From CADEEN01 sp963816315 (GTDB lineage Bacteria > Pseudomonadota > Gammaproteobacteria > Burkholderiales > Burkholderiaceae_C), in the NCBI GenBank assembly GCA_963816315.1, contig CAWFJZ010000008.1, positions 62,001-126,000 on the forward strand: DNA of 64,000 nucleotides. Direction: 5' to 3'. The translations under genes and the position numbers were made by a program. This document shows positions 26,662 through 34,875 of the stretch, piece after piece. The notes below the pieces were generated by a model, which was not told where the DNA came from, searched no databases, and was given only the letters and a program-made list of their open reading frames with translations. The stretch's first letter is position 1; every line of letters begins with the position of its first letter.

Positions 26662-28275
26662 ATGAAGCTCGTCGATACCGCCGCCGATACGCCGCAGATC
26701 ACGCGCCGTCTGGCGCTGCTGACGCCGCTGTTTGCCCTGGTCGCCTGCGGCGGCGGCGGCGGCGGCGGCGGCGCGGCGCCCGATGTGCCGCCGCCACCGC
26801 CGCCGGGCCCGCCCGTGGTGCCGGTCGATGGACCGGCCTGGTTCGGCTTTGCGCGCAACGCGCAGCACACGGCGCAGGGCGAGATCGCCACGCAGGCGTT
26901 GACGACGATCTGGTGGAGCACGCCGGTGGATCTGGCGCCGCCGTACAGCGCCAACGGCGCGCTGCTGGTGCACTACGGCTCGCCGCTGATCACGCGCCAC
27001 AACACCGTGCTGCTGGCGGTGAGGACCGGCGCCGACAACGCCTTTCGCGTCGAGGCCCGCATCGGCGCCACCGGCGCGCTGCTGTGGTCGCAGGACACGA
27101 GCTACCGCCTGCCGCCGCACGACTGGGTGCCGAGCGTGAACCCGGTGCTCACGCCCGATGCGCGCGTGTTGCTGCCGGCGTCGGGCGGGCGCGTGCAGGA
27201 GCGCGCGAGCGCCGACGCGGCCGGCGGCGCGCTGCGCACGCTCGTCTTCTTCGGCCAGGCCGCGTACGACGCCGCACCCGCAAGTTACGACGCCAGCGTC
27301 TTCATCAACACGCCGCTGACCTGCGACAGCGCCGGCAATGTCTTCTTCGGCTTCACCGTCACCGGGAGCAACCCGGCGGGTCTCACCGGTGGCATCGCCC
27401 GCCTGGGCGCCGACGGCAGCGCGCGTTGGGTGGCGGCGGCCAGCGTCGCCGGCGACGCGGCGATGGTCAAGACGGCCACCAACTGCGCGCCGGCGTTGGC
27501 CAACGACGAACGCACGCTCTACGTCGTCGTCAACAGCCTGCCGGCGTCAGGCGCGCGCGCCTCGGGCCGCCTGCTCGCGCTCGATGCCGTCACGCTGGCG
27601 GCGCGTGCGAGCGCGGCCTTGATCGATCCGCTCTCCGGCAGCGCGGCCTGGGTCAACGACAACGCATCGTCGTCGCCGACCGTCGGGCCCGACGGCGATG
27701 TCTTCATCGGCGTGCTGGAGGCCAACCCGCCGTCGCACAACTTCCGCGGCTGGCTGCTGCACTTCGATGCAACGCTGGCGCAAGCCAAGACGCCCGGCGG
27801 CTTCGGCTGGGACAACACGGCGTCGATCGTGCCGCGCGAGATGGTGCCGCAGTACGCCGGCACGTCGGGCTACCTGCTGGCGCTCAAGTACAACAGCTAC
27901 GGCGGCATCGGCACGGGGGACGGCCAACACCGCGTGGCCATCGTCGATCCGAACGCGACGCAGACCGATCGGTTTTCCAGCGCGCTGGTGATGCGCGAGG
28001 TCATCACCGTGCTCGGCCCGACGCCGAGCAGCGAGTACCCGGGCGGCGTCGAGGAGTGGTGCATCAACACCGCCGCAGTCGATCCGCAGACGGCTTCGGT
28101 GCTGATGAACAGCGAAGACGGTTATCTCTACCGCTGGCATCTGCCGAGCAACACGCTGTCGCAGCGCATCCGCCTGAACAACGGCTACGCGCAGTCGTAC
28201 ACGCCGACGGCGATCGGGCCCGACGGCCGCGTCTATGCGGTCAACAACGCGCGGCTGTTTTCGATCGGGCGGTGA
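26662..28275 (+). CDS. Secreted PQQ-like/propeller lipoprotein
   Basis: 537 residues from ATG 26662. The N-terminus RRLALLTPLFALVACGGG is a lipoprotein signal with lipobox LVAC, followed by a run of eight glycines and a proline-rich stretch (PPPPPPGPP) that probably acts as a flexible tether. The body has recurring strand motifs of the PQQ/quinoprotein-like propeller kind (TGALLWSQD, SPTVGPDGDVFIGVLE, AIGPDGRVYAVNNARL), consistent with a multi-blade propeller in the periplasm or outer membrane. No catalytic signature of quinoprotein dehydrogenases was recognised. The neighbour downstream is another repeat protein. Function unknown. Confidence 0.75.
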   Translation: MKLVDTAADTPQITRRLALLTPLFALVACGGGGGGGGAAPDVPPPPPPGPPVVPVDGPAWFGFARNAQHTAQGEIATQALTTIWWSTPVDLAPPYSANGALLVHYGSPLITRHNTVLLAVRTGADNAFRVEARIGATGALLWSQDTSYRLPPHDWVPSVNPVLTPDARVLLPASGGRVQERASADAAGGALRTLVFFGQAAYDAAPASYDASVFINTPLTCDSAGNVFFGFTVTGSNPAGLTGGIARLGADGSARWVAAASVAGDAAMVKTATNCAPALANDERTLYVVVNSLPASGARASGRLLALDAVTLAARASAALIDPLSGSAAWVNDNASSSPTVGPDGDVFIGVLEANPPSHNFRGWLLHFDATLAQAKTPGGFGWDNTASIVPREMVPQYAGTSGYLLALKYNSYGGIGTGDGQHRVAIVDPNATQTDRFSSALVMREVITVLGPTPSSEYPGGVEEWCINTAAVDPQTASVLMNSEDGYLYRWHLPSNTLSQRIRLNNGYAQSYTPTAIGPDGRVYAVNNARLFSIGR

Positions 28276-28297
28276 GCCCTTGCGCAATGATGTGCGC

Positions 28298-29191
28298 ATG
28301 CGCCGCCGCGCCTGCTTGTGGAGTTTGATGATGGTCACAACACCGTCGTTGCGGGCTGACGCGTCGAGCGTGGACCTCGCGTCTTACTACGAGCACCACA
28401 TGGCCTTGCGCCACGGCGTGGCCTACGGCTGGGTTGGGCGCGAGGCGCCGCGTGCGTTGCGCCGCGGCGTGACGCAAGTGGGGGTCGGCAAGAGCGTGTT
28501 CTTCGCGCTGCTCGCCGATGGCAGCCTGGTCAGCTGGACCGACAACGCCGACGCAGCGCGCACGCTGATGCCGGGCGTGGTGCGCTTTGCCGCCGGCGAC
28601 TCGGGCTGGTTTGCGATCGATCGCGCGGGCGTGCTGTGGTACGGCCAAGGCAGCGCGGCGCCGACGCGTGTGGCCGGCGCTGTCGCCGATGCCTGCATCG
28701 GCGACAGTGCCGACTACTACGTCACGCGCGACGGCACGCTGTTCGTCAAGGGCCTGGCGCACCGCGGCCAGTACGGCGACGGCAAGCTCGTCGCCACGCC
28801 CAGCTTCGTCGCCACGGCGGGCGATGTGGTCGCGGTGCGCGCGCACACCGGCCACGCCATTCACCTCAAGCGCGATGGCAGCGTGTTGGGCACCGGCGGC
28901 AATCGCTTCGGTCCGCTGTCTCACCACGGCCTGGGCGACAAGGCCGACCGCTGGGGCCTGATCTTCAGCGGTGCGCAAGCCATCGCCACCGGCTCGCGGC
29001 ACTCGCTGGCGATCCGCGCCGGCGGCAGCCTGTGGGCCTGGGGCGAGGGCTTTGCGATCGAACCGGCCAAGGTGATGGAGCGCGTGAGCGCGGTCGCCGC
29101 CGGCGACACGGCGACGATCGCCCTCACCGTCGAGGGGGCACTGTGGCAATGGGACGGTGGCGGCCCACCGCGCCGCCTGGCCTGGCCCTGA
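28298..29191 (+). CDS. RCC1-like repeat protein, secreted
   Basis: 297 residues from the ATG at 28298, chosen because MRRRACLWSLMMVTTPSLRADA reads as a signal peptide. The rest shows RCC1-type blades: GDSGWFAIDRAGVLWYGQG, TRDGTLFVKGLAHRGQYGDG, ATGSRHSLAIRAGGSLWAWGEG, AGDTATIALTVEGALWQW. These suggest a partial or full seven-blade propeller in the periplasm. It begins 22 bp after the propeller lipoprotein gene on the same strand, so the two may be co-expressed. It converges with the histidine phosphatase gene with a 15-bp gap. Role unknown. Confidence 0.72.
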   Translation: MRRRACLWSLMMVTTPSLRADASSVDLASYYEHHMALRHGVAYGWVGREAPRALRRGVTQVGVGKSVFFALLADGSLVSWTDNADAARTLMPGVVRFAAGDSGWFAIDRAGVLWYGQGSAAPTRVAGAVADACIGDSADYYVTRDGTLFVKGLAHRGQYGDGKLVATPSFVATAGDVVAVRAHTGHAIHLKRDGSVLGTGGNRFGPLSHHGLGDKADRWGLIFSGAQAIATGSRHSLAIRAGGSLWAWGEGFAIEPAKVMERVSAVAAGDTATIALTVEGALWQWDGGGPPRRLAWP

Positions 29192-29206
29192 CGAGGGCCC
29201 TCACCA

Positions 29207-29878
29207 TCAGGCGTGCGTCACCCACGCCGCATGTTCCGGCCCGTCTAGGTGGGGCAGCGTGTTGAACGTGATCAGGTTGAAGCGCTTGGGCGTCATGCGC
29301 AGCTCGCAGACCGCGCTGTTGCGCAGGTGCAGGTTGAGTTCGATCACGCCTTCGGGCTGCAAGCCGAGCACATGGCCGACGGCCATCGAGATCGGGCCGC
29401 CGCTGGAGACGACCAGCGCCGTGCCGTCGGCATGGCGCTCGCGCACCTGCGTCAGCGCCTCGTCGATGCCGGCGACGAAGGCGGCGTAGCGCGGCATGCC
29501 CGCGGGCCGCGTCTGGCCCTGCATCCAGCGCGACAGGCCGTCGCGCAGCATCTGGAAATGCACCTTGGCCTCGGCCGCGGTGCCCACCGCGGGCAGCGGC
29601 CCGCTGTGCACCGTGCGGATCAGCGCATGGCTGTCGTACTCGTTCAATTCGCTGCGCGCCTGCACGGCATGCGCAACGCCGAGGCCACTCTCGATCGCAG
29701 CCAGCGATTGCGCGTGGCGCTTCAACGTGCCGGTGAGCACGGCGTCGAAGCGCAGGCCATGCGAGCGGAACCACGACCCGAGGCGCTCGCATTGACGGCG
29801 GCCGAGATCGCTCAACTGGTCGTAGTCGGCGGCGCCGAACGAGGCCTGGCCGTGGCGCACGAGATAGAGCTTGCCCAT
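29207..29878 (-). CDS. Histidine phosphatase family protein (phosphoglycerate-mutase-like)
   Basis: 223 residues. LYLVRHGQASFGAADYDQLSDLG carries the RHG catalytic motif (His9) and the usual following segment; ALVVSSGGPISMAVG is where the second catalytic His region (normally SHGG) is expected, here SSGG, so the acid/base histidine is replaced by serine. The protein may still be an acid phosphatase of broad substrate range, or have altered activity. The ATG at 29878 lies at the end of a copy of the GC-rich repeat (29879-29952). Confidence 0.82.
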   Translation of the reverse strand: MGKLYLVRHGQASFGAADYDQLSDLGRRQCERLGSWFRSHGLRFDAVLTGTLKRHAQSLAAIESGLGVAHAVQARSELNEYDSHALIRTVHSGPLPAVGTAAEAKVHFQMLRDGLSRWMQGQTRPAGMPRYAAFVAGIDEALTQVRERHADGTALVVSSGGPISMAVGHVLGLQPEGVIELNLHLRNSAVCELRMTPKRFNLITFNTLPHLDGPEHAAWVTHA

Positions 29879-29952
29879 GTCAACGCCGCCCGGCCGCCCG
29901 AAGGCGTTGACGCGCCCCCCCGGGGGGCCGCGAACGAAGTGAGCTCAGGGGC
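29879..29952 (-). repeat. GC-rich hairpin leader repeat, copy A
   Basis: Read on the minus strand: TCACTTCGTTCGCGGCCCCC, then a C-run/G-run hairpin, then CTTCGGGCGGCCGGGCGGCG ending at the ATG of the histidine phosphatase. It shares the order [GCTCACTTCG-like]-[CCCCC..GGGGG]-[CTTCGGGCGGCCGGGCG] with four other copies in the window. Confidence 0.85.
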
Positions 29953-30014
29953 AGATGCATCAACCGGATTGTGCGGGCAACGCTGCAAAATGGCGCGACT
30001 GCACAGGAGCCATC

Positions 30015-31229
30015 ATGACCCATCGCATCCTCATCGCCCAAGGCGGCGGCCCGACCGCCGTCATCAACCAGTCGCTCGTCGGTGCGGTGCTTGCCGCACG
30101 CGGCCTGCCGGGTGTCGAGCGCGTCTATGGCGCGCGCCATGGCGTGCGCGGCATCGTCAATGAAGACTTCATCGACCTGACGATGGAGACCACGGCGCAT
30201 CTCGAGCGCGTGGCCGCGACGCCGGCCTCCGCGCTCGGCTCGACGCGCGACAAGCCCGACCTCGCCTACTGCAAGAACATCCTCGAAGTGCTGAAGGCGC
30301 ATGCCATCAGCCACTTCTTCTACATTGGTGGCAACGACTCGTCGGACACGGTGCGCATCGTCGTCGAAGAGGCGAAGAAAGCCGGGCATGCGTTGGCCGC
30401 GGTGCACATCCCGAAGACAATCGACAACGACCTGATGGGCAACGATCACACGCCCGGCTTTCCTTCCGCCGCACGCTTCGTCGTGCAGGCCTTTGCCGGC
30501 GCCAATCTCGACAACGCGGCGCTGCCGGGCGTGTATGTCGCGGTGGTGATGGGCCGGCACGCCGGTTTTCTCACCGCCGCTGCGGCGCTGGCGCGCACGG
30601 CGAGCGACGACGGGCCGCACCTGGTCTATCTGCCCGAGCGCGTGTTCGAGATCGACAAATTCCTCACCGACGTGAAGGCCGTGTACGACAAGCACGGCCG
30701 CTGCGTCGTTGCCGTCAGCGAAGGCATCCACGATGCATCGGGCGACGCCATCGCCGCCAAGCTGTCGGCGAACGTCGAGCGCGACGCGCATGGCAACGTG
30801 CAGCTTTCCGGCACCGGCGCGCTGGCCGACCTGCTGTGCGACGAGATCAAGTCCAAGCTCGGCATCAAGCGAGTACGCGGCGACACGTTCGGCTACCTGC
30901 AGCGCAGTTTTCTCGGCTGCGTCAGCGATGTCGATGCGCGCGAGGCGCGCGACGTGGGCGAGCGCGCGGTGCAGTACGCGCTGCGGCAAGGCCAGGTCGG
31001 CTCGGTGGCGATCCGCCGCATCGGCAACTACGCCGCCGAATACGCGCTGCAACCGCTCGAAGCCGTGGCCGCGAAGACGCGGGTGATGGACAACGCCTTC
31101 ATCAACGCCGCCGGCAACGACGTCACGCCGGCCTTCTTCGACTACCTGAGGCCGCTGCTCGGCAGCGATCTGCCGCAGGCGCACCGGCTGCGCGGCGCGG
31201 CGGTACAGAAGGTCTTGAAGATCGGCTGA
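30015..31229 (+). CDS. pfp: 6-Phosphofructokinase, probably PPi-dependent
   Basis: 404 residues. ATG 30015 is chosen because MTHRILIAQGGGPTAVINQS begins the nucleotide/PPi-binding fold and AGGAG precedes it at 30005-30009. YIGGNDSSDT replaces the GGDGS of ATP enzymes, and PKTIDNDL carries Lys where ATP-dependent PfkA has Gly (PGTIDND): both favour pyrophosphate as phosphoryl donor. MGRHAGFLTA contains the catalytic-domain MGR motif. It converts fructose-6-phosphate and fructose-1,6-bisphosphate reversibly in the cytoplasm. fbp lies 3.6 kb downstream on the other strand. No signs of transfer. Confidence 0.88.
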   Translation: MTHRILIAQGGGPTAVINQSLVGAVLAARGLPGVERVYGARHGVRGIVNEDFIDLTMETTAHLERVAATPASALGSTRDKPDLAYCKNILEVLKAHAISHFFYIGGNDSSDTVRIVVEEAKKAGHALAAVHIPKTIDNDLMGNDHTPGFPSAARFVVQAFAGANLDNAALPGVYVAVVMGRHAGFLTAAAALARTASDDGPHLVYLPERVFEIDKFLTDVKAVYDKHGRCVVAVSEGIHDASGDAIAAKLSANVERDAHGNVQLSGTGALADLLCDEIKSKLGIKRVRGDTFGYLQRSFLGCVSDVDAREARDVGERAVQYALRQGQVGSVAIRRIGNYAAEYALQPLEAVAAKTRVMDNAFINAAGNDVTPAFFDYLRPLLGSDLPQAHRLRGAAVQKVLKIG

Positions 31230-31326
31230 GAGGCGGCGACGGATCGGTTCGCTGCGCTGCACAGGCGTGCCGCAGCCCTGCAGCGTTTGACATCAAGCGC
31301 CGGGGCACGTCCGTTCGACGGAAGGG

Positions 31327-31743
31327 TCAGGCCGGTGGTGGGTTGCGCGGGATGCGTGGTAATGCTTCGTTCATCTGCACCCATGGTTGTGCGGAGTCGC
31401 ACCAGATGTTGACCTGTGGCTGGATCCACGAGGTGTCGTCCAATGTTCCGGCCTTGATCCAGTCCATCGTCGGCATCGCGGCGACTTCCGAGAATATGGG
31501 AGACCCGCACTTGGCGCAGAATTTGCGCAACACGGGCAGGCCGCTTTCTCCGACGTCTTGGTATGTGTCCGGCTGCGCCCCGTCCATGACGAGGGCGCCC
31601 TTTGGTACGGCGACGAGGATTGAGAACGCCGTGCCCGTTTGGCGCTGGCAGTTCTTGCAGTTGCAGATCGCGGTCATGACTGGCGCAGCATCCGATCTGT
31701 AGCGGACTGCTCCGCAAAGGCACCGGCCTTGAATATTTGGCAT
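31327..31743 (-). CDS. GFA/CENP-V-family zinc protein
   Basis: 138 residues from ATG 31743, which has GGAG eight bases upstream; an earlier ATG (31755) is also open. Cysteine motifs CLCGAVRY, CNCKNCQRQTG and FCAKCGSPI match the S-(hydroxymethyl)glutathione synthase-like GFA fold that binds zinc. Many members have no proven formaldehyde role, so function is unassigned. Single-gene unit. Confidence 0.88.
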   Translation of the reverse strand: MPNIQGRCLCGAVRYRSDAAPVMTAICNCKNCQRQTGTAFSILVAVPKGALVMDGAQPDTYQDVGESGLPVLRKFCAKCGSPIFSEVAAMPTMDWIKAGTLDDTSWIQPQVNIWCDSAQPWVQMNEALPRIPRNPPPA

Positions 31744-31925
31744 GGCTATCTCCATAAAAAAGGTTGGCAGCGCCGAAAGAGCCTCCTTTCTCGTGGCGTG
31801 AGCGGCTTCGGCTGGCACGGCTCACGGCCCAGACAAGATGGCTTCGTGAACTCGGGTGGCCCATGAGTGCGACTGGGCAGGTTGCGCGCGCGAGGCGTGC
31901 CGAGCTACACCGATGCACCTCGGGC

Positions 31926-31955
31926 GAGGTATCGAAGCCCTTCCTTCGATACCTC
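31926..31955. repeat. REP-like palindrome, perfect 12-bp stem
   Basis: GAGGTATCGAAG-CCCTTC-CTTCGATACCTC is a perfect inverted repeat in the 253-bp gap between the GFA gene and the SMP-30 gene. It is followed by a sequence ending GGGGCGAACGGTTTGG, which resembles intergenic palindromes common in proteobacteria. No T-run follows; it may protect mRNA ends. Confidence 0.8.
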
Positions 31956-31996
31956 AGGACTGGTCGGACCTCGGGGCGAACGGTTTGGGACGCGCA

Positions 31997-33142
31997 TCAC
32001 GTCGGCGTGCCGCCCCGCGTCTCCACGTACACCGCATACAGCGACGTGCTGCCGGCCATGAACAGCCGGTTGCGCTTGCTGCCGCCGAAGCAGACGTTGG
32101 CGATGATCTCCGGCATGCGGATCCAGCCGATGCGCTTGCCGTCCGGGGCAAAGACATGCACGCCGTCGAAGCCGTCGCCCGCCCAGCCCATGCCGGCCCA
32201 GACGTTGCCGTCTTCGTCGCAGCGGATGCCGTCGGCAAAGCCGGTCTTGCCGTTGAACGTCATCTCGGCGAAGACCTTGGCGTTGCGCAGCTTCTTGCCA
32301 TCGACGTCATAGACCCAGATCACGCTCTTGGCATTCGGGTAGTGCGAGATGCCGGTGTCGGCGATGTAGCACTTCTTGTAGTCGGGCGAGAAGCACAGGC
32401 CGTTCGGCTTGAACGGCTCGTCGGCGACTTTTTCGATCTGGCCCGGCGCGTCGATGCGATAGACCGCTTCCTTCTGGATCGGCTGCGGGCTGCTCGCGCT
32501 CGAGGGCAGGCGGTTGCCCTCGTACTCCATCAGGCTGCCGTAGCCCGGGTCGGTGAAGAACATCCAGCCGTCGGGATGCACCATGCCGTCGTTGGGCGCA
32601 TTCAACTCCTTGCCGCCGGCCTTGTCGGCGAGCACGGTGATCTTGCCGCTGTGCTCGTAGCGGATGACGTTGCGTGTGCCGTGGCAGAAGGCGATCTGCC
32701 GGCCCTGGTTGTCGAAGGTGTTGCCATTCGAGTTGCCCGACGGAAAGCGAAAGCGCCGGCCGACATGGCCGTCTTCTTCGCTCCAGCGCAGGCACTCGTT
32801 GTTCGGGATGTCGCTCCACACCAGGAAGCGCCCCGAGCCGTTCCACGCCGGGCCTTCGGCCCACATCGTGCCGCTGTGCAGGCGCACGATCGGCGTGTTG
32901 CCGAGCTTGTACTTGAAGCGCGGGTCGAGCGAGATGACGTCGGGCTCGGGGTAGCGCACCGGCGGCGCGCCGGGCGCATAGCGGTCCACCGCCTGCGCGA
33001 ACGCGCTGCCGGTGGTGCTGGCGGCAAAGGCGGCCAGGCCGGCGTGGCGCAGCAGCGTGCGGCGCTGCTTGAGTTTCCGAGACGCGTCGTCGGGTTCGGT
33101 GGCCGTGAGGTCCACCAAGCGCAGGGCCTGGGCGTGTTCCAT
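31997..33142 (-). CDS. SMP-30/gluconolactonase-family secreted protein
   Basis: 381 residues. The N-terminus RKLKQRRTLLRHAGLAAFAA looks like a Tat-type signal (paired arginines before a hydrophobic stretch), cleaved after SAFA-QA. The beta-propeller shows GTMWAEGPAWNGSGRFLVWS (metal-ligand Glu of the family), NSNGNTFDNQGRQIAFCHGT, LNAPNDGMVHPDGWMFFTDP (Asn/Asp region) and FADGIRCDEDGNVWAGMGW. Family members hydrolyse sugar lactones with a bound divalent metal; the substrate here is unknown. Likely periplasmic. Confidence 0.87.
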   Translation of the reverse strand: MEHAQALRLVDLTATEPDDASRKLKQRRTLLRHAGLAAFAASTTGSAFAQAVDRYAPGAPPVRYPEPDVISLDPRFKYKLGNTPIVRLHSGTMWAEGPAWNGSGRFLVWSDIPNNECLRWSEEDGHVGRRFRFPSGNSNGNTFDNQGRQIAFCHGTRNVIRYEHSGKITVLADKAGGKELNAPNDGMVHPDGWMFFTDPGYGSLMEYEGNRLPSSASSPQPIQKEAVYRIDAPGQIEKVADEPFKPNGLCFSPDYKKCYIADTGISHYPNAKSVIWVYDVDGKKLRNAKVFAEMTFNGKTGFADGIRCDEDGNVWAGMGWAGDGFDGVHVFAPDGKRIGWIRMPEIIANVCFGGSKRNRLFMAGSTSLYAVYVETRGGTPT

Positions 33143-33216
33143 CGTCTGTCTCCGCTGTGTTGTTCGAGGGCTGGCGAGTGTGCGCGCCGCCCGCGCAAAC
33201 TTCAAGCGGTGACGGC

Positions 33217-34464
33217 TCAACCCACGGCGACGCGCGGCTCGGCGGCAGGCCGGCCGCCGTACGTGGCGCGCGCCCACAGCGCTTCGAGCGGGCCGCGCTC
33301 GTGGCGCTTGCCCCACCACAGGCTCCACGGCACCAGCACGGCAAAGTAGATCGCGAACGACAACAACAGCCCCAGCGCCGGCCCGACCTTCAGCCACAGC
33401 CCGAAGCCCCAGCCGTTGAACAGCGTGATGCAGATCGCCGTCTCCAGCAGGTAGTTGGTCAGCGGCATGCGCCCGGCGGCGGCCAGCGGCGCCAGCCAAC
33501 GCTGCCACTTCGCGTGCTGCGCCAACTGCACGATGACGAGCACGTAGCAGATCATCAGCGCCAGCCGCGACAGGCTGAAGCAGACGCTGCCCAGCACCTT
33601 GATCGGCGACGGGCCGGGCGCGCGGTTGATCTCGAAGATGAGCGTGAACGCAGCGCCGCAGACCAGCCCGATCGCCAGCGCCCACCACGCGAGGCGGCGT
33701 ATCTGCGGCAGCAGCTCGGGAATGCGCTGCACCCAGCGGCGGCGACCGGCGAGCACGCCGATCAGCAGCGTCAGGGCCATCATCACGTACCAGCCGAACA
33801 TGCCCCACAGGCTGATCGGGTCGCCGTAGGAGTAGGCCATCACGCGCGCGTTCTCGAGCACCGTGTCGGCAAAACTGCCGTGGCCGTAAGCCGCGTTGTT
33901 GCTGGTCTCGAAGGCCTGTGCCACGCGCACGCGTTCGGCCACGATGTCCTTGGTGATGACCATCACCCGCAGCGCACCCGACAGCGCCGGATAGACGAGG
34001 CAGGCGGCGATCAGCGCGACGATGCCGCGGTCGCTGACGCGGCGCAGCCCGAGCACCAGCACCAGGCCGAGCACGGCATAGACATGCAGCACGTCGCCGG
34101 TCCAGAAGACGACGGCATGGACTGCGCCGAGCACCACCAGCACGAGCAGCCGGCGCAGGTACAGGCGCGTCGCGTGGGCCGGATCGCGCTGTTCCATGCG
34201 CGCAAACTGGATCGTGAAGCCGATGCCGAAGAGCAGGCTGAACATGCTGTTGAACTTGCCCGAGAACAGCATGTCGCGCAGTTGCTCGGCGCGCTGATCG
34301 AGCAGCGACGTCCACAGGTGCGAGCCGTCGGCCTCGGCGAACATCGAGCTGCTGAAGCCGGGCATGTTCATGATCAGGATGCCGAGCAGCGCGAAGCCGC
34401 GCAGGATGTCGAGCACCGGCAGGCGCTCGGCGGCGGGCAGGGGGCGCAGATCAGCGGCACTCAT
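33217..34464 (-). CDS. DUF418-family inner-membrane protein
   Basis: 415 residues with about ten hydrophobic segments. LDILRGFALLGILIMNMPGF at the N-terminus and the C-terminal GRMPLTNYLLETAICITLFN with YFAVLVPWSLWWGKRHERGPLEALWR-like ending are the usual DUF418/YeiB signatures. The family is distantly related to membrane acyltransferases; function is unknown. It ends 74 bp upstream of the SMP-30 gene on the same strand. Confidence 0.87.
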   Translation of the reverse strand: MSAADLRPLPAAERLPVLDILRGFALLGILIMNMPGFSSSMFAEADGSHLWTSLLDQRAEQLRDMLFSGKFNSMFSLLFGIGFTIQFARMEQRDPAHATRLYLRRLLVLVVLGAVHAVVFWTGDVLHVYAVLGLVLVLGLRRVSDRGIVALIAACLVYPALSGALRVMVITKDIVAERVRVAQAFETSNNAAYGHGSFADTVLENARVMAYSYGDPISLWGMFGWYVMMALTLLIGVLAGRRRWVQRIPELLPQIRRLAWWALAIGLVCGAAFTLIFEINRAPGPSPIKVLGSVCFSLSRLALMICYVLVIVQLAQHAKWQRWLAPLAAAGRMPLTNYLLETAICITLFNGWGFGLWLKVGPALGLLLSFAIYFAVLVPWSLWWGKRHERGPLEALWARATYGGRPAAEPRVAVG

Positions 34465-34571
34465 GGACCAGCAGCTTGCTCGCAGATGCCTGCGCCGTGA
34501 AGGCTTCGCCTAGGGATGGCGCGGCGCCTGTCCCTAAAAGTGATGACGGTTCGTGTTGCCGCGATCCCTTT

Positions 34572-34847
34572 TCAGGTGGCGCTGCCGAATCGCTCGGCAG
34601 ACCGGGCCTTGGCCTTGGCAGCCTCGATCTCGCGGTTGCGCGGCTCGGCGGATGTGACCAGGGACGCGATGAGCTCGCGCGCGGACGCGGCAACGTGCTC
34701 CACCGCGCGATCGAACGCCGCCTGGTTGGCCTTCGACGGCACATTGAAGCCGCTCAACTTGCGCACGAATTGCAGCGAGGCATCGCGAATCTCCAACTCG
34801 GTGGCCGGAGGTTCGAAGTTGAACAGCGTTCGGATGTTGCGGCACAT
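34572..34847 (-). CDS. DUF2277 family small protein
   Basis: 91 residues. MCRNIRTLFNFEPPATELEI followed by LQFVRKLSGFNVPSKANQAAFDRAVEHVAASA is characteristic of the DUF2277 family, small cytoplasmic proteins of unknown function. It lies 28 bp after fbp on the same strand and could be co-transcribed with it. Confidence 0.88.
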   Translation of the reverse strand: MCRNIRTLFNFEPPATELEIRDASLQFVRKLSGFNVPSKANQAAFDRAVEHVAASARELIASLVTSAEPRNREIEAAKAKARSAERFGSAT

Positions 34848-34875
34848 GCAAATCTCCGCGTGTAGATGGTGGCCT

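Noticed and set aside
30015..31229. ATP-dependent PfkA
   Set aside because: GGND and PKTIDND motifs are those of PPi-dependent enzymes.
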